This document shows positions 1 to 11,823 of a stretch of 64,000 nucleotides of DNA, piece by piece (position 1 is the first letter of the stretch; each line of letters starts with the position of its first letter). The position numbers and the translations under genes are program-made. Below the pieces are notes generated by a model. The model did not search any database and had not been told where the DNA came from. It saw nothing but the letters and a program-made list of their open reading frames with translations. Source of the stretch: Corynebacterium haematomassiliense (lineage in GTDB: Bacteria > Actinomycetota > Actinomycetes > Mycobacteriales > Mycobacteriaceae); NCBI RefSeq assembly GCF_013978595.1, contig NZ_JACDTZ010000001.1:310001-374000 (forward strand). The letters run 5' to 3'.

Positions 1-10
1 GAGGCGTAAT

Positions 11-840
11 ATGACCAACCCGCAGTTCACCGGCGGCGCGATCGACCTGGGAGCGCTCGCGGACCGCAACGACGAGGCGCAGGGCGGCTTCGAGCCGTTT
101 ATCACGGTCACCGAGGCCAACGTTGAAAAGGACATCTTCGAGCGCTCCATGCAGATTCCCGTGGTGCTGCTCATCGGCACGCCGCGCAGCCCGGATTCGG
201 AGAGCTTGAAGGCCCAGTTTGAGAAGTTGGCGGCGGGCCAGCGCGCCTTCCTGGTCGGCTACCTGGATGCGGACGCCACCCCGCAGGTCGCCCAGGCGAT
301 GGGCGTGCGCGTGCTGCCTACGGTGGTCGCGCTTGCGGGTGGGCGCCCGGTGGCCAACTTCGAGGGCAACCAGCCGACGGACGAGCTCGAGCAGTGGGTG
401 GGTGCTTTGGTCAGCCAGGTGGGCCCGCAGTTGCAGGGGCTTGCCGACGACACCACGCCCGCCGAGGACACCGAGGACCCCCGCTTAGACCGCGCGACGG
501 AGGCGCTCAACGCGGGCGACTTCGACGCCGCCACGGCGGTCTACGACGAGATCCTCGCGGACGACCCAACCAACGCGGACGTCAAGCAGGCCAAGGCAAC
601 CGTGGCTGTGCTCAAGAGGGTGCAGGGGCAGGGGGAGCCGGAGGTTGGCGTCGAGAAGCTGCTGTGGTTGGCGGACAAGGAGTTTGTCGCAGGCCAGCCT
701 GAGGCGGCCTTCGACCGCCTGCTGGAGCACGTCAAGGCCGAGCCGCGCGCCAAGGAGCGGCTGCTGGAGCTGCTGACGCTTTTGGAGCCGGGTGATCCGC
801 GCGTGATCGCGGCGCGCACCCGGCTCGCCAGCGCCCTGTT

Positions 841-844
<4 letters not shown>
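11..844 (+). CDS. Thioredoxin-fold / TPR protein (CnoX/YbbN-like)
   Basis: A 277-residue protein with a thioredoxin-like fold (about residues 30-135) followed by a TPR-type helical region (about 155-277). The usual redox CxxC is absent: the equivalent stretch reads GTPRSPDSES, with no cysteine. It is therefore more likely a chaperone or co-chaperone of the YbbN/CnoX kind than a disulfide reductase. That role is inferred from the family. A GAGG ribosome-binding sequence at bases 1-4 supports ATG 11. The stop codon overlaps the stop of convergent glgB by 2 nt, and there is no terminator between them. Confident on architecture, less so on function. Confidence 0.8.
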
Positions 845-3030
<2,186 letters not shown>

Positions 3031-3038
3031 TGGCTTCC

Positions 3039-5066
3039 TTAGGGACGGTAGTCGTGGTCTGAGATCTGACGGTACGCAAGTGCTTCTCGACGAACCGAAG
3101 GCACCTCCGGCAACCGGAAAATATGCGCGACATTCTTCTCGGGGGCGAGGCGGATGAAGTTGCCGGTCTCGGCGGTGGTCCAGGTGTAGCGCTCGCCGGT
3201 GATCTGGTCGTGCACCTCGAAGGTTTCGCCGTCGTTGAGGCCGACCGCGGAGGCGTCGACACGCAGCATGCCCTCCTGTGTGGAGGAGGGATCCAGGTTG
3301 ACCACCACGAGCACCGCGTTGCCGGTCTCGGCGTCGACCTTGGAGTAGGCGATGATTTGGTCGTTGGCGATGTCGTGGAAGCGGATCTGGCGCAGCTGCT
3401 GCAGCGCCGGGTTGTCGCGGCGGATGGTGTTGAGCAGCGTGAGGTACGGCTCGAGCGAGGCGCCCTTTTCCAGCGCGGCGGCGAAGTCGCGGTGGCGCAG
3501 CTGGTACTTCTCGCTGTCGTGGTACTCCTCGCTGCCCTCGCTAACGGGGCGGTCCTCGTAGAGCTCGTAGCCGGAGTAGACACCCCACAGCGGGCTCATC
3601 GTGGCGGCCAGGGTGGCGCGCAGCGCAAATGCCGCCGGGCCGCCCTGCTGCAGCGTGGCGTGCAGGATGTCGGGGGTGTTGACGAAGAGGTTGGGGCGGG
3701 AGACGTCCGCGACGTCGACGAGCAGCTGCGCGAAATCGGTCAGCTCCGCCTTCGTGGTCTTCCACGTGAAGTGGGTGTAGGACTGCGAGAACCCTGCTTT
3801 GGACAGCCCGTACATGCGCGGAGGACGGGTAAACGCCTCCGCCAGGAAGATCACGTCCGGGTCGGTCTCGTGCACCTTCGCAATCAACCAGTGCCAGAAA
3901 TCCACCGGCTTGGTGTGCGGGTTGTCCACGCGGAAGGTGGTGACGCCCAGGTCCACCCAGTACATGAGCACGCGGTAGATCTCCGCGTAGAGCTTCTCCG
4001 GGGCGTTGTCGAAGTTGAGCGGGTAGATGTCCTGGTACTTCTTGGGCGGGTTTTCGGCGTAAGCAATCGTGCCGTCGGCCAGGACGGTGAAAAACTCCGG
4101 GTGCTCTTTCGCCCACGGGTGGTCGGGGGCTGCCTGCAGCGCGAAGTCGAGGGCGATTTCCAGGCCCAGCTCGTTGGCGTGGTCCATCATGTCCAAGAAC
4201 TCGTCCTCGCCGCCTAAGTTCGGGTCGAAGGCGTCGTGGCCGCCGTGCTTGGAGCCGATCGCCCACGGCGAGCCGACGTCGCCGTCTTCGGGGGTCAGCG
4301 TGTTGTTGCGGCCCTTGCGGTTGACCTCGCCGATGGGGTGGATCGGCGGGAAGTACACGGTGTCGAAGCCCATGTCGGCCACGCGTTGCAGCTGCGCCGC
4401 GGTGGTTTCCCACGTGCCGTGGACGGGGTTGCCCATCGCGTCCACGCCGCCGGTGGAGCGGGGGAACAGCTCGTACCAGGAATTCACCAGCGCCTCGCGG
4501 CGCTCCACCAGGATGTCGGCCACGGGCCCGCGTGTGACAAGCTCGCGCAGCGGGTACTCGGCCAGCACGTCGCGCACCTGCTTGGAGACGCACGGCGCGA
4601 TGCGGTCGGCGAGCGGCAGCGTGTCGTCGAGAAGCAATGTGCGAGCGCTTTCTAACGCTTGCGGGGAGGGGGTCTGGGCGATGGCCGCGGCGAAGAGGTC
4701 CGCGCCGTGGGCGATGTCGTTGGCCAGCTCGGCTTCGGTCTGGCCCGCGGCGAGCTTCTTTTCCACCGCGTTGCGCCACGTGGCCATCACGTCGCTCCAC
4801 GCGTCCACGCGGTAGCGCCACAGCCCCTTCTCGCGGGGGATGAAGATGCCGTGGACGTAATCCGGGCGGTAGACCTCCTGGTGCATCGGCACCGAGAACT
4901 GCTCGCCGGACGGAGAAACAAGCACCAGTGTCGCCGCGATGGCGTCGTGGCCCTCGCGCCACACCAGCGCCGAAATAGGCACCACCTCGCCGACCACCGC
5001 CTTCGCGGGCAGCGTGCGCCCGGAAACTTGGGGGCGCACATCGTCGATGCCAAAGCGAGCAACCAT
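3039..5066 (-). CDS. glgE: Alpha-1,4-glucan:maltose-1-phosphate maltosyltransferase GlgE
   Basis: A 675-residue GH13_3 enzyme that extends alpha-glucan using maltose 1-phosphate, the actinobacterial alternative to ADP-glucose elongation. The family markers FRVDNPHTKP (nucleophile Asp), FLAEAFTRP (acid/base Glu) and NTPDIL are all present. The N-terminal beta domain begins near residue 10. A GAGAGG sequence about 10 nt upstream fits ATG 5066. It is first in a glgE-glgB operon and is divergent from the ABC ATPase gene at 5158, leaving a 91-bp shared promoter region. No treS or mak gene, which would supply maltose 1-phosphate, occurs in the window. Confidence 0.96.
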   Translation of the reverse strand: MVARFGIDDVRPQVSGRTLPAKAVVGEVVPISALVWREGHDAIAATLVLVSPSGEQFSVPMHQEVYRPDYVHGIFIPREKGLWRYRVDAWSDVMATWRNAVEKKLAAGQTEAELANDIAHGADLFAAAIAQTPSPQALESARTLLLDDTLPLADRIAPCVSKQVRDVLAEYPLRELVTRGPVADILVERREALVNSWYELFPRSTGGVDAMGNPVHGTWETTAAQLQRVADMGFDTVYFPPIHPIGEVNRKGRNNTLTPEDGDVGSPWAIGSKHGGHDAFDPNLGGEDEFLDMMDHANELGLEIALDFALQAAPDHPWAKEHPEFFTVLADGTIAYAENPPKKYQDIYPLNFDNAPEKLYAEIYRVLMYWVDLGVTTFRVDNPHTKPVDFWHWLIAKVHETDPDVIFLAEAFTRPPRMYGLSKAGFSQSYTHFTWKTTKAELTDFAQLLVDVADVSRPNLFVNTPDILHATLQQGGPAAFALRATLAATMSPLWGVYSGYELYEDRPVSEGSEEYHDSEKYQLRHRDFAAALEKGASLEPYLTLLNTIRRDNPALQQLRQIRFHDIANDQIIAYSKVDAETGNAVLVVVNLDPSSTQEGMLRVDASAVGLNDGETFEVHDQITGERYTWTTAETGNFIRLAPEKNVAHIFRLPEVPSVRREALAYRQISDHDYRP

Positions 5067-5157
5067 TTTTCAGACCCTCTCAACCTGCCTGCATTCCATC
5101 AGCCAGGGTAGCGCGGGCCTCCCACACACGCGGGCCGAAATAGGTAAAGATGGATGC

Positions 5158-6000
5158 GTGAATGCGAGTGAGGAATTGGTGACAGATCCGGACCTGCTGG
5201 TGGACATGCGCGACGTGGAGTTCATCCGCGGCGGCAACACCCTCGTCGGTCCCGTGACGTGGCAGGTGGAGCTGGATGAGCGGTGGGTTGTCGTCGGGCC
5301 CAACGGCGCAGGCAAGACCACGCTGATCCGCATGGCATCGGCGCAGGAGTTCCCGTCCAAAGGCAACGTGTTCATCCTGGGTGAGCGCGTCGGCGCCACC
5401 GACATGCGCGACCTGCGCGCGGCGATCGGCGTGACCTCGTCCGCGGTGGCGCAGCGCGTGCCGGACAACGAGAAGGTGGGCGACTTGGTCGTCTCCGCCG
5501 GCTACGCCATTCTGGGGCGCTGGCGCGAGGACTACGACCAGATGGACTACGACCAAGCCCTCGAAGTGCTCGAGCAGGTCGGCGCGATCCACCTGATTGA
5601 CCGCACTTGGGGCACGCTGTCCGACGGCGAGAAGAAGCGCGTGTTGGTCGCGCGCGCGGTGATGACCAATCCGGAGCTTCTGATCCTGGACGAGCCGGCC
5701 GCAGGCATGGACCTGGGCGGGCGCGAGGACCTGCTGGCCTACCTGGGCGATCTGGCCATGGACCCGGACGCACCGGCGATTGTCATGATCACCCACCACT
5801 TAGAGGAGATCCCGGCGGGCTTCACCCACGCCATGCTGCTGGACGAGGGAGAGGTGGTCGCCCAGGGGCTTATCGACGACGTGCTGACCTCCGAAAACGT
5901 CTCGCGCGCATACCACCAGCCCATCGAGGTCACGGTGGACGAGGGCCGCTTTACTGCGCGCCGGGCTCGCGCCAAGCGCGGGGGTGCGCACCGGGCGTAA
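5158..6000 (+). CDS. ABC transporter ATP-binding protein (orphan)
   Basis: About 280 residues forming one nucleotide-binding domain: Walker A GPNGAGKTT, signature LSDGE, Walker B ELLILDEPAAGMD and a switch histidine in MITHH. No permease or binding-protein gene is adjacent, so the substrate is unknown. It resembles the soluble YlmA-type cytosolic ATPases. I chose GTG 5158 because a -10-like TAAAGA ends 7 nt upstream, the leaderless spacing seen repeatedly in this window. GTG 5179 is an alternative start. It is divergent from glgE. Confidence 0.85.
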   Translation: MNASEELVTDPDLLVDMRDVEFIRGGNTLVGPVTWQVELDERWVVVGPNGAGKTTLIRMASAQEFPSKGNVFILGERVGATDMRDLRAAIGVTSSAVAQRVPDNEKVGDLVVSAGYAILGRWREDYDQMDYDQALEVLEQVGAIHLIDRTWGTLSDGEKKRVLVARAVMTNPELLILDEPAAGMDLGGREDLLAYLGDLAMDPDAPAIVMITHHLEEIPAGFTHAMLLDEGEVVAQGLIDDVLTSENVSRAYHQPIEVTVDEGRFTARRARAKRGGAHRA

Positions 6001-6018
6001 GCCTGGGGGTTTTCGGCC

Positions 6019-6894
6019 ATGCCCACGAGAAGGAATCGCACCCAGGGCGTGCTGACGCACGACGTCGGCGACACCATCGACGTCCACGAGCGCAGCGGGT
6101 TTCAAGGTGCCCGCCTGTCCGCGACGGTGATGCTGCTTCGCGACGGTGCGGACGGGCTCGAAGTGTGGATGCAGGAGCGCGTGTTATCCATGCCGAATTA
6201 CCCGGGCATCACGGTCTTTCCCGGCGGCGGGGTGGATTCGCGCGATTTCCCGCCGCGCGCGTGGGACGACGGCGAGCTGTGGCTCGGCCGCTCCGCCATT
6301 TCCCTGGCCCGCCAGCTGGGCGTGACCAAGTACAAGGCGCACGCGCTGCTGTTCGCGGCGGTGCGCGAGCTGTTCGAGGAGACCGGCACGCTGCTCGCCG
6401 TGGACGACGACGGCGTGTTGCTGGGCGACGCGCGCCCCTTCCACGAACACCGCCTGAAGCTGGAGTCGCACGAGCTTTCGCTTACCGACGTGCTCCGCGA
6501 GTCCAACCTCAACGTCTGCGCCGACCTGGTCAAACCGCTCGCGAGGTGGGTAGGCAAGTCTGAAAGCGGCAACTGGTTCGACACCTTCACCTTCGTCGCC
6601 GCCAACCCGGAGGGTCAGGAGCCGGATTCCAACACCGAGGAGGCGGACGACGCCAACTGGTTTCCGCCCCAGCTGATCTTGGAGGGTTGGCGCCACGGAT
6701 TGGTGCGCCTGGCGCCCTCGACGTGGGCGCAGCTGAACGAGGTGGCGCGCTTTGCCGACGTGGAAGAGGCGCTGGCCGCCGCGTGGCGCGCGGACTTGTC
6801 GCCGATGGTGGGCGACCCGGTGGACGACCTGCGCTACCACGACTTCTTCTCGTTCACGCCGATGGACAGGATTGGACGCCGCGGTGGGATTTAG
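6019..6894 (+). CDS. Nudix hydrolase (NUDT19-like architecture)
   Basis: A 291-residue protein with a Nudix core. The strand motif FPGGGVDSRDF is separated by an insertion of about 40 residues from the metal-binding helix AVRELFEETG, which supplies the REUXEE part of the Nudix box. A long insert of this kind is typical of NUDT7/NUDT19-like CoA-ester or nucleotide-diphosphate pyrophosphatases; the actual substrate cannot be read from sequence. The gene follows the ABC ATPase by 18 nt. Its end overlaps the start of the methyltransferase gene at 6884, suggesting translational coupling. Confidence 0.88.
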   Translation: MPTRRNRTQGVLTHDVGDTIDVHERSGFQGARLSATVMLLRDGADGLEVWMQERVLSMPNYPGITVFPGGGVDSRDFPPRAWDDGELWLGRSAISLARQLGVTKYKAHALLFAAVRELFEETGTLLAVDDDGVLLGDARPFHEHRLKLESHELSLTDVLRESNLNVCADLVKPLARWVGKSESGNWFDTFTFVAANPEGQEPDSNTEEADDANWFPPQLILEGWRHGLVRLAPSTWAQLNEVARFADVEEALAAAWRADLSPMVGDPVDDLRYHDFFSFTPMDRIGRRGGI

Positions 6895-8023
6895 CGTTGC
6901 AGAAGCCCGCTTTTTGGCGGCGCACGCCGGGGAGATCGCAGACGTTGCGCCGGAGGTGGCGCTGACCAAGCAGTCGGTGTTCGCGGACCGCGCGGTGCTC
7001 GACGCCCGCTTCGGCGAGTACGCCCGCGCTGTCAGCGTGCTCATCTCCTCCCAGCGCGCGGCGGTAGGGAAGTTCCCAGGGGATTGGCTCACCGACGCCG
7101 ACGCCGTCCAGCAGGCCACCCCGGCGCGCGTGGCGCGTGTGAGGGCGCAGCGGATTGCGGCGGCCGGGGTGGAGTTCGTCCACGACGTGACCTGCTCGGT
7201 GGGCTCGGAGGCGCCGGCGTTTCGTGATGCTGGCGTGGCCTGGCTCGGCTCCGACCTGGACGCCGCCCGCCTGGTCATGGCCAGCCACAACCTCGGGCCG
7301 GACGCCTGGCTGGCCCGCGCGGACGCACTTGCGCCGGTGAGCAAGGGCGGGGCGGTGGTGGCCGACCCCGCGCGCCGGGCCGGCGGCAAGCGCATCACGG
7401 ACCCCGCCAAGCTCCTGCCGCCGCTGCCGGACCTGCTGGCCGCGCACGCAGGCCGCGAGATGGCGGTCAAATGCGCGCCGGGCATCGACTACTCCGGGTG
7501 GGACGGGCTGGTTAGTGTCGTGTCCGTGGATGGGGGAGTCAAGGAGGCGTGCCTGTATACGCCGGGGTTGGCGGGCGGAGCTCGTCGAGAAGCAGTAGTG
7601 CTGCGGGACTCTGAGGAGCGCGTCACCGACGACGAGCCGGACGAGGTGGAAATCACCGCGCCGCGCAAATGGATCATCGAGCCGGACGGGGCGGTGGTGC
7701 GCGCCGGGCTGGTTCGGCAGTGGGCCGCGCGCCACGGCCTGAGCATGCTGGACGAACACATCGCCTACACCACGGGAAATGCGATCCCGGAGGGTTACAG
7801 CGGCTTCGAGTTCATCGAGGCGGTGCCGCTGCGCGCGCTGAAGAAGACGCTTGCCGGCCACGGCGCGGGCAGCGCGGAGATCCTCGTGCGTGGGGTGGAC
7901 GTGGACCCGGACCAGCTGCGCAAGAAGCTCAAGCTGCGCGGGGACAGGCAGATGGGCGTGGTGATCGCGCGCGTGGGCAACGACGCGGTGGCGCATGTGT
8001 GCGGCGCGCGCGTGCACGCCTAA
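6884..8023 (+). CDS. THUMP-like, class I SAM-dependent methyltransferase
   Basis: About 379 residues. A Rossmann methyltransferase core shows HDVTCSVGSEAP (SAM loop), WLGSDLDAARL (acidic residue after strand 2) and VVADPARRAGGKR. A THUMP-like C-terminal domain follows, and the protein is probably an RNA- or nucleic-acid-directed methyltransferase. The target is not known. GTG 6884 is preferred because the protein then starts MGFSVAEARFL, the normal beginning of the family; TTG 6872 is possible. The start overlaps the Nudix gene by 11 nt. The stop codon lies inside the -10-like TAACCT of the next gene. Confidence 0.78.
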   Translation: MGFSVAEARFLAAHAGEIADVAPEVALTKQSVFADRAVLDARFGEYARAVSVLISSQRAAVGKFPGDWLTDADAVQQATPARVARVRAQRIAAAGVEFVHDVTCSVGSEAPAFRDAGVAWLGSDLDAARLVMASHNLGPDAWLARADALAPVSKGGAVVADPARRAGGKRITDPAKLLPPLPDLLAAHAGREMAVKCAPGIDYSGWDGLVSVVSVDGGVKEACLYTPGLAGGARREAVVLRDSEERVTDDEPDEVEITAPRKWIIEPDGAVVRAGLVRQWAARHGLSMLDEHIAYTTGNAIPEGYSGFEFIEAVPLRALKKTLAGHGAGSAEILVRGVDVDPDQLRKKLKLRGDRQMGVVIARVGNDAVAHVCGARVHA

Positions 8024-8033
8024 CCTTTGGGGC

Positions 8034-9143
8034 ATGGTCTACCTCGATCACGCAGCCACCACTCCCATGCGCCAAAGCGCCATCGACGCGTGGGTGGAGC
8101 ACGCCGGCGCCCTCAACGCCGGCAGCCAGCACGCCGCCGGGCGCAAGGCGAACGCGGTGCTCGCCGACGCGCGCGAGCGCATCGCCGCGGCACTTGGCGC
8201 GGACCCGGTGGAGGTGGTGTTCACCGGCTCCGGCACCGAGGCGAACAACATTGGGGTGCGCGGGCTTCACGACGCCTCCGGCGGCGGCCGCGTCGTGTCC
8301 ACCCCGATCGAGCACCCGGCTGTGCTCGAGGTAGTCAAGCCTCTGGACCAGACCGAATGGCTGCCGGTAGGGCGAAACGGCGTGGTTTCGGACCTTGCCG
8401 CGCTGGATGCCCCGGCCGCGGTGGCGGCGGTGATGTGGGCGAACAACGAAACCGGCGCGATCCAGCCGGTGCGCGAGGCGGTTGCGCGTGCCGAGGCCGC
8501 GGGCACCCCGGTGCACGTGGACGCGGTACAGGCGGTCGGGCACATCCCGGTTCACTTCCACGAGCTCGGCGCGGCCACGCTTGCGGCCAGCGCCCACAAG
8601 TTCGGCGGCCCGCGCGGGATGGGCCTGCTTCTGGCGCGTCGTTCGCCGGCGCCGAAGCCGGTGATCCTGGGCGGCGGGCAGGAGCGCGGCATCCGCTCCG
8701 GCACAGTGGACGTGGCCTCGGCCGCGGCGACGGCGGCGGCGCTGGAGGAGGCTGTCGCCGAAATGGGGCAGGAGCAAAAGCGGATCGCGGGCCTGCGCGA
8801 TGCGGTCATTGCTGGGGTGAAAGAGACGGTGCCGGAGGTGATCGTCGCAAAGCATGAGCCCTGCCTGCCGGGGCACGCGCACTTCATGTTCCCCGGGGCG
8901 AACGCGGATGCGCTGATCATGCTGCTGGACGCGCAAGGGATCCAGGTGTCGGCCGGGTCGGCGTGCGCCAGCGGTGTGCTGCGCATGAGCCACGTGCTGG
9001 AGGCGATGGGCTTCACTGAGCGCGAGGCGATGGGCGCGCTGCGCGTAACGGTGGGGCGGACGAACACGCGCGAGGACGTGGAGAAGTTCCTCGCCGCGAT
9101 CCCGGAGGTGGTGGAGCGGGCGAGAGCCGCCGGCGCGCTGTAA
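8034..9143 (+). CDS. Cysteine desulfurase (NifS/IscS family)
   Basis: A 369-residue PLP enzyme converting cysteine to alanine plus enzyme-bound persulfide. It has the PLP lysine in SAHKFGGPRG (Lys189), the catalytic cysteine in SAGSACASGV (Cys311), the cofactor aspartate in HVDAVQAVGH and the NNETGAIQP motif. In corynebacteria this gene usually lies near mnmA and supplies sulfur for tRNA 2-thiouridine; here mnmA is 10 kb away. ATG 8034 is preceded at 7 nt by TAACCT (8021-8026), consistent with a leaderless transcript. Confidence 0.92.
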   Translation: MVYLDHAATTPMRQSAIDAWVEHAGALNAGSQHAAGRKANAVLADARERIAAALGADPVEVVFTGSGTEANNIGVRGLHDASGGGRVVSTPIEHPAVLEVVKPLDQTEWLPVGRNGVVSDLAALDAPAAVAAVMWANNETGAIQPVREAVARAEAAGTPVHVDAVQAVGHIPVHFHELGAATLAASAHKFGGPRGMGLLLARRSPAPKPVILGGGQERGIRSGTVDVASAAATAAALEEAVAEMGQEQKRIAGLRDAVIAGVKETVPEVIVAKHEPCLPGHAHFMFPGANADALIMLLDAQGIQVSAGSACASGVLRMSHVLEAMGFTEREAMGALRVTVGRTNTREDVEKFLAAIPEVVERARAAGAL

Positions 9144-9194
9144 CTTGCGTGTCGCGTGTGGTGCGTGTGACTTGAGTGGTTTAGTGTGTCGGTC

Positions 9195-10259
9195 ATGCAG
9201 ATTTCTCGCCGCATCCGTACCGCAGCCGCCGCCGTGACCGCGCTCGCCTTGGGCCTGAGCGTGATCAACCCGGTGACCGGGCCCGCAGACGCCCAGTCCA
9301 TCCCGGGCGTGGTCTCCGGCGTGGACGTGGCGGGCCACCAGCGCCCGGGCGGCGCCGCCATTGACTGGCGCTCCGTGAGCACCGTCGGCGGCCAGGATTT
9401 CGCCTACGTGAAGGCCTCCGAGGGCGACGGCTGGAAGAACGACTTCTACGACGAAGACGCCCAGGCCGCGGCCGACGCCGGGCTGAAGGTGGGCGCCTAC
9501 CACTACGCGCGCCCGGCGGAGGACCCGGTGGCGCAGGCGCGCTACTTCGCCTCCGTGGTCAACGACGGCCCGGCCACCCAGCTGCCGCCCGTGCTGGACC
9601 TCGAGGTCGATGAAGGCCTGGGCCCGGTGCAGCTGGCGGGCTGGACGCAGGCGTTCCTCTCCGAGCTGGAGGCGCGCACCGGCAAGCGCCCGATGATCTA
9701 CACCTACCGCTACTTCTGGTACGAGCGCATGAACGATACCCGCGCCTTCACCTCGTACCCGCTGTGGCTGGCGGCTTACCAGAACCGCCCGCCGGCCCCG
9801 GTCGGCGGCTGGGACAAGCTTTCCTTCTGGCAGCGCAGCGATTCCGGCCGCGTGGTAGGCATCAACACGCCGGTGGACATGAACATCTTCAACGGCAACG
9901 CCGCGCAGCTGGGCCAGTTCGCGGCCGGCGACCTGCGCGCAGGCGGCGGCGTGCTGGAGCAGTTCCAGGCGCCGGATTCCGGCGAGCTGAAGGTGCTCGA
10001 GCAGGACAGCACCAAGCTCGTTGTGGCCATTCTCGCGCTCGCCGCGGGCGGTCTGGGTGCGCAGCAGCTTATCGACGCCGCCCGCCTCGCCGGCTTCGAC
10101 CCGACCGACGCGGACAACATCGCCAACCTCGTCCGCGCGTTGGCGGGTCAGGGCGAGCTGCCGATCGAGGACCTGCAGAAGATGATGGTCGGTGACTACC
10201 AGATCGGCGACCTGCTCATCCTGCTGGACAACGCCGCGAAGGAAGCGAACAAGGGCTAG
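9195..10259 (+). CDS. Secreted GH25 lysozyme-like protein
   Basis: About 354 residues. A signal peptide (basic start ISRRIRT, hydrophobic core AAAAVTALALGLSV) is followed by a GH25 muramidase domain: GVDVAGHQ (first catalytic-face Asp), AYVKASEGDGW, VGAYHYARP and PVLDLEVDE (catalytic Asp/Glu). The last 135 or so residues form a C-terminal extension I do not recognise. It should hydrolyse peptidoglycan outside the membrane, in cell-wall remodelling or competition. ATG 9195 is preferred over GTG 9186 because TAGTGT (9182-9187) ends 7 nt before it. It converges on the spermidine-synthase-like gene with 8 nt between. Confidence 0.88.
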   Translation: MQISRRIRTAAAAVTALALGLSVINPVTGPADAQSIPGVVSGVDVAGHQRPGGAAIDWRSVSTVGGQDFAYVKASEGDGWKNDFYDEDAQAAADAGLKVGAYHYARPAEDPVAQARYFASVVNDGPATQLPPVLDLEVDEGLGPVQLAGWTQAFLSELEARTGKRPMIYTYRYFWYERMNDTRAFTSYPLWLAAYQNRPPAPVGGWDKLSFWQRSDSGRVVGINTPVDMNIFNGNAAQLGQFAAGDLRAGGGVLEQFQAPDSGELKVLEQDSTKLVVAILALAAGGLGAQQLIDAARLAGFDPTDADNIANLVRALAGQGELPIEDLQKMMVGDYQIGDLLILLDNAAKEANKG

Positions 10260-10267
10260 ATCGAGCG

Positions 10268-11056
10268 CTAGTCGTGCCGCGGTGTCGTCGCCAGGCGGCG
10301 GCACCACGCCTCGTCCTTGAACTGCGCCGGCACCCCGCCTTTGAGCAGGTTGCGGGTGAGCGCGTCGCTCGCCTCGAGCGGCAAGTTCGCGCCGATGAGG
10401 ACGATGTTGCCGTAGCGGCGGCCCTTCAGCATCGGCGGATCCGCGATGGCCGCGACGTGCGGGAACACCTCCAACATCCCCGCCAGCTCCTCTTTGGCTT
10501 CCTTGAGGTCCGAGTGCGAGCCGCAATTGGCCACGTAGAAGCCGCCTTCGCTTAACGACGTCCACGCCGCGGCGTAAAACTCCACCGTGGTGAGGTTTCG
10601 TGGGGTGGTGGCGGAGGTAAACACGTCGCGGATGATCACGTCGCGGGTCGCAGGCTTGAACGCGTCGGTGACTTCGCGCGCGTCGCCGACGCGGATTTTC
10701 ACGGTGGGGGACCGGGGGACGTCGAAAAGCTCGCGCGCAAGGACGGCAAGCTCCGAATCGATCTCGACGACCGTGCTTCGCGAGCCGGGCCACGCCGCGG
10801 CGAAGTAGCGGGCGAGCGTGCACGCTCCGCCGCCGAGGTGCGTCAGACGCGACTTCGCCCGCGCGGGCTCCGGGTAGGCATCGTCGAGGAAATCTGCCAT
10901 CCAGCGCATGTACTCGAAATCCAGCCGGGTCGGCTCGCCGGGGACGACGTGGGAGCTGGGCACGCCGTTGACCAGCAGCACCATGGAGCCGTCGGGTTCG
11001 TGCAGGACTTCGGCGACGCCGGTGTCGATCTCGTGAAACTCACTTTTGGCAGCCAT
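10268..11056 (-). CDS. Spermidine synthase-like protein
   Basis: A 262-residue Rossmann protein of the spermidine-synthase/MnmC-like superfamily. The glycine loop reads THLGGGACTLARYF, followed by TVVEIDSELAVLAREL, VGDAREV and RDVIIRDVF. The canonical polyamine-synthase N-terminal domain is short, so the aminopropyl acceptor is uncertain and many such actinobacterial proteins have no proven polyamine role. TACTCT (minus strand, 11065-11070) ends 8 nt before ATG 11056, so it probably has its own leaderless promoter, separate from the ABC operon upstream. Confidence 0.75.
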   Translation of the reverse strand: MAAKSEFHEIDTGVAEVLHEPDGSMVLLVNGVPSSHVVPGEPTRLDFEYMRWMADFLDDAYPEPARAKSRLTHLGGGACTLARYFAAAWPGSRSTVVEIDSELAVLARELFDVPRSPTVKIRVGDAREVTDAFKPATRDVIIRDVFTSATTPRNLTTVEFYAAAWTSLSEGGFYVANCGSHSDLKEAKEELAGMLEVFPHVAAIADPPMLKGRRYGNIVLIGANLPLEASDALTRNLLKGGVPAQFKDEAWCRRLATTPRHD

Positions 11057-11070
11057 GGCTGGTGAGAGTA

Positions 11071-11820
11071 CTAGAGGCGCGCGTCGGTCCCGCGCAGGTA
11101 GGCCACAGAGGCGGCCCATCCGGCCGCCGCGAGTGCGGCCGAGGCGAGCACCACGGTCAGAACGGTCCCGGCGTCGATTGCGCCGGCGTCGGCGACAGCG
11201 GTGCTGCCCAGCCACAGCGTTTCCGACAGCAGCGCCGGCGCCGAGACGAACCGCACGCCGGGCATGCCGGACGCGAGCGCGCCGAAGGAGATGAGGCTGG
11301 CCACCACGCCGATGCCGATGGGGACCGCGAAGTTGCGGATCACCATGGAGAAGAGCGACTGCCAGGCCGCCACCGCCACCATCGGCGCCAGCGACAGGAA
11401 CGCGGCGGCGAGGAGGTAGACGGGGATCTCGCCCGGCACGCCGAGCACCAGCCCGACTGCGAGCGCGAGGATCACCAGCACCGCGTGCATCATTGCGGCG
11501 ACGACGCTGATCGCCGCGATCTTTGCGGCCACGAGGCTGCCGGTGCCGCGGGTGGAGGTGAGCATGGTCAGCCAGTTGTGTCCTCGGTGCTCCACGCGCC
11601 AGGCGTACGCGGCCAGCACTGCGATGCCGGCGGTGCAAAACAGCAAGCCGTAGAAGAGCATGATCTGGGAGAAGTAGCTGTCCCATCCTGCGGTCAGTGT
11701 TTCGGAATTGGCGGAGTAGTTGCCGGCGCCGATGCCGACGGCGATGAGCGGCACGAGGACCACCACCGCCCACATGTGGGAGCGCTTGAACTTCAGCAGG
11801 TCGTTTGTGATCAGGTGCAT
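11071..11820 (-). CDS. ABC-2 type exporter permease (second subunit)
   Basis: A 249-residue membrane protein with about six hydrophobic segments, beginning MHLITNDLLKFKRSHMW, an N-terminus typical of ABC-2 permeases of the lantibiotic/bacitracin-protection group. It is last in the ATPase-permease-permease operon and is separated from the first permease by 3 nt. It would form the membrane channel with the 11824-12570 product. The exported or sensed compound is unknown; export or self-protection against a peptide is the best guess from the linked two-component system. Confidence 0.85.
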   Translation of the reverse strand: MHLITNDLLKFKRSHMWAVVVLVPLIAVGIGAGNYSANSETLTAGWDSYFSQIMLFYGLLFCTAGIAVLAAYAWRVEHRGHNWLTMLTSTRGTGSLVAAKIAAISVVAAMMHAVLVILALAVGLVLGVPGEIPVYLLAAAFLSLAPMVAVAAWQSLFSMVIRNFAVPIGIGVVASLISFGALASGMPGVRFVSAPALLSETLWLGSTAVADAGAIDAGTVLTVVLASAALAAAGWAASVAYLRGTDARL

Positions 11821-11823
11821 GGT

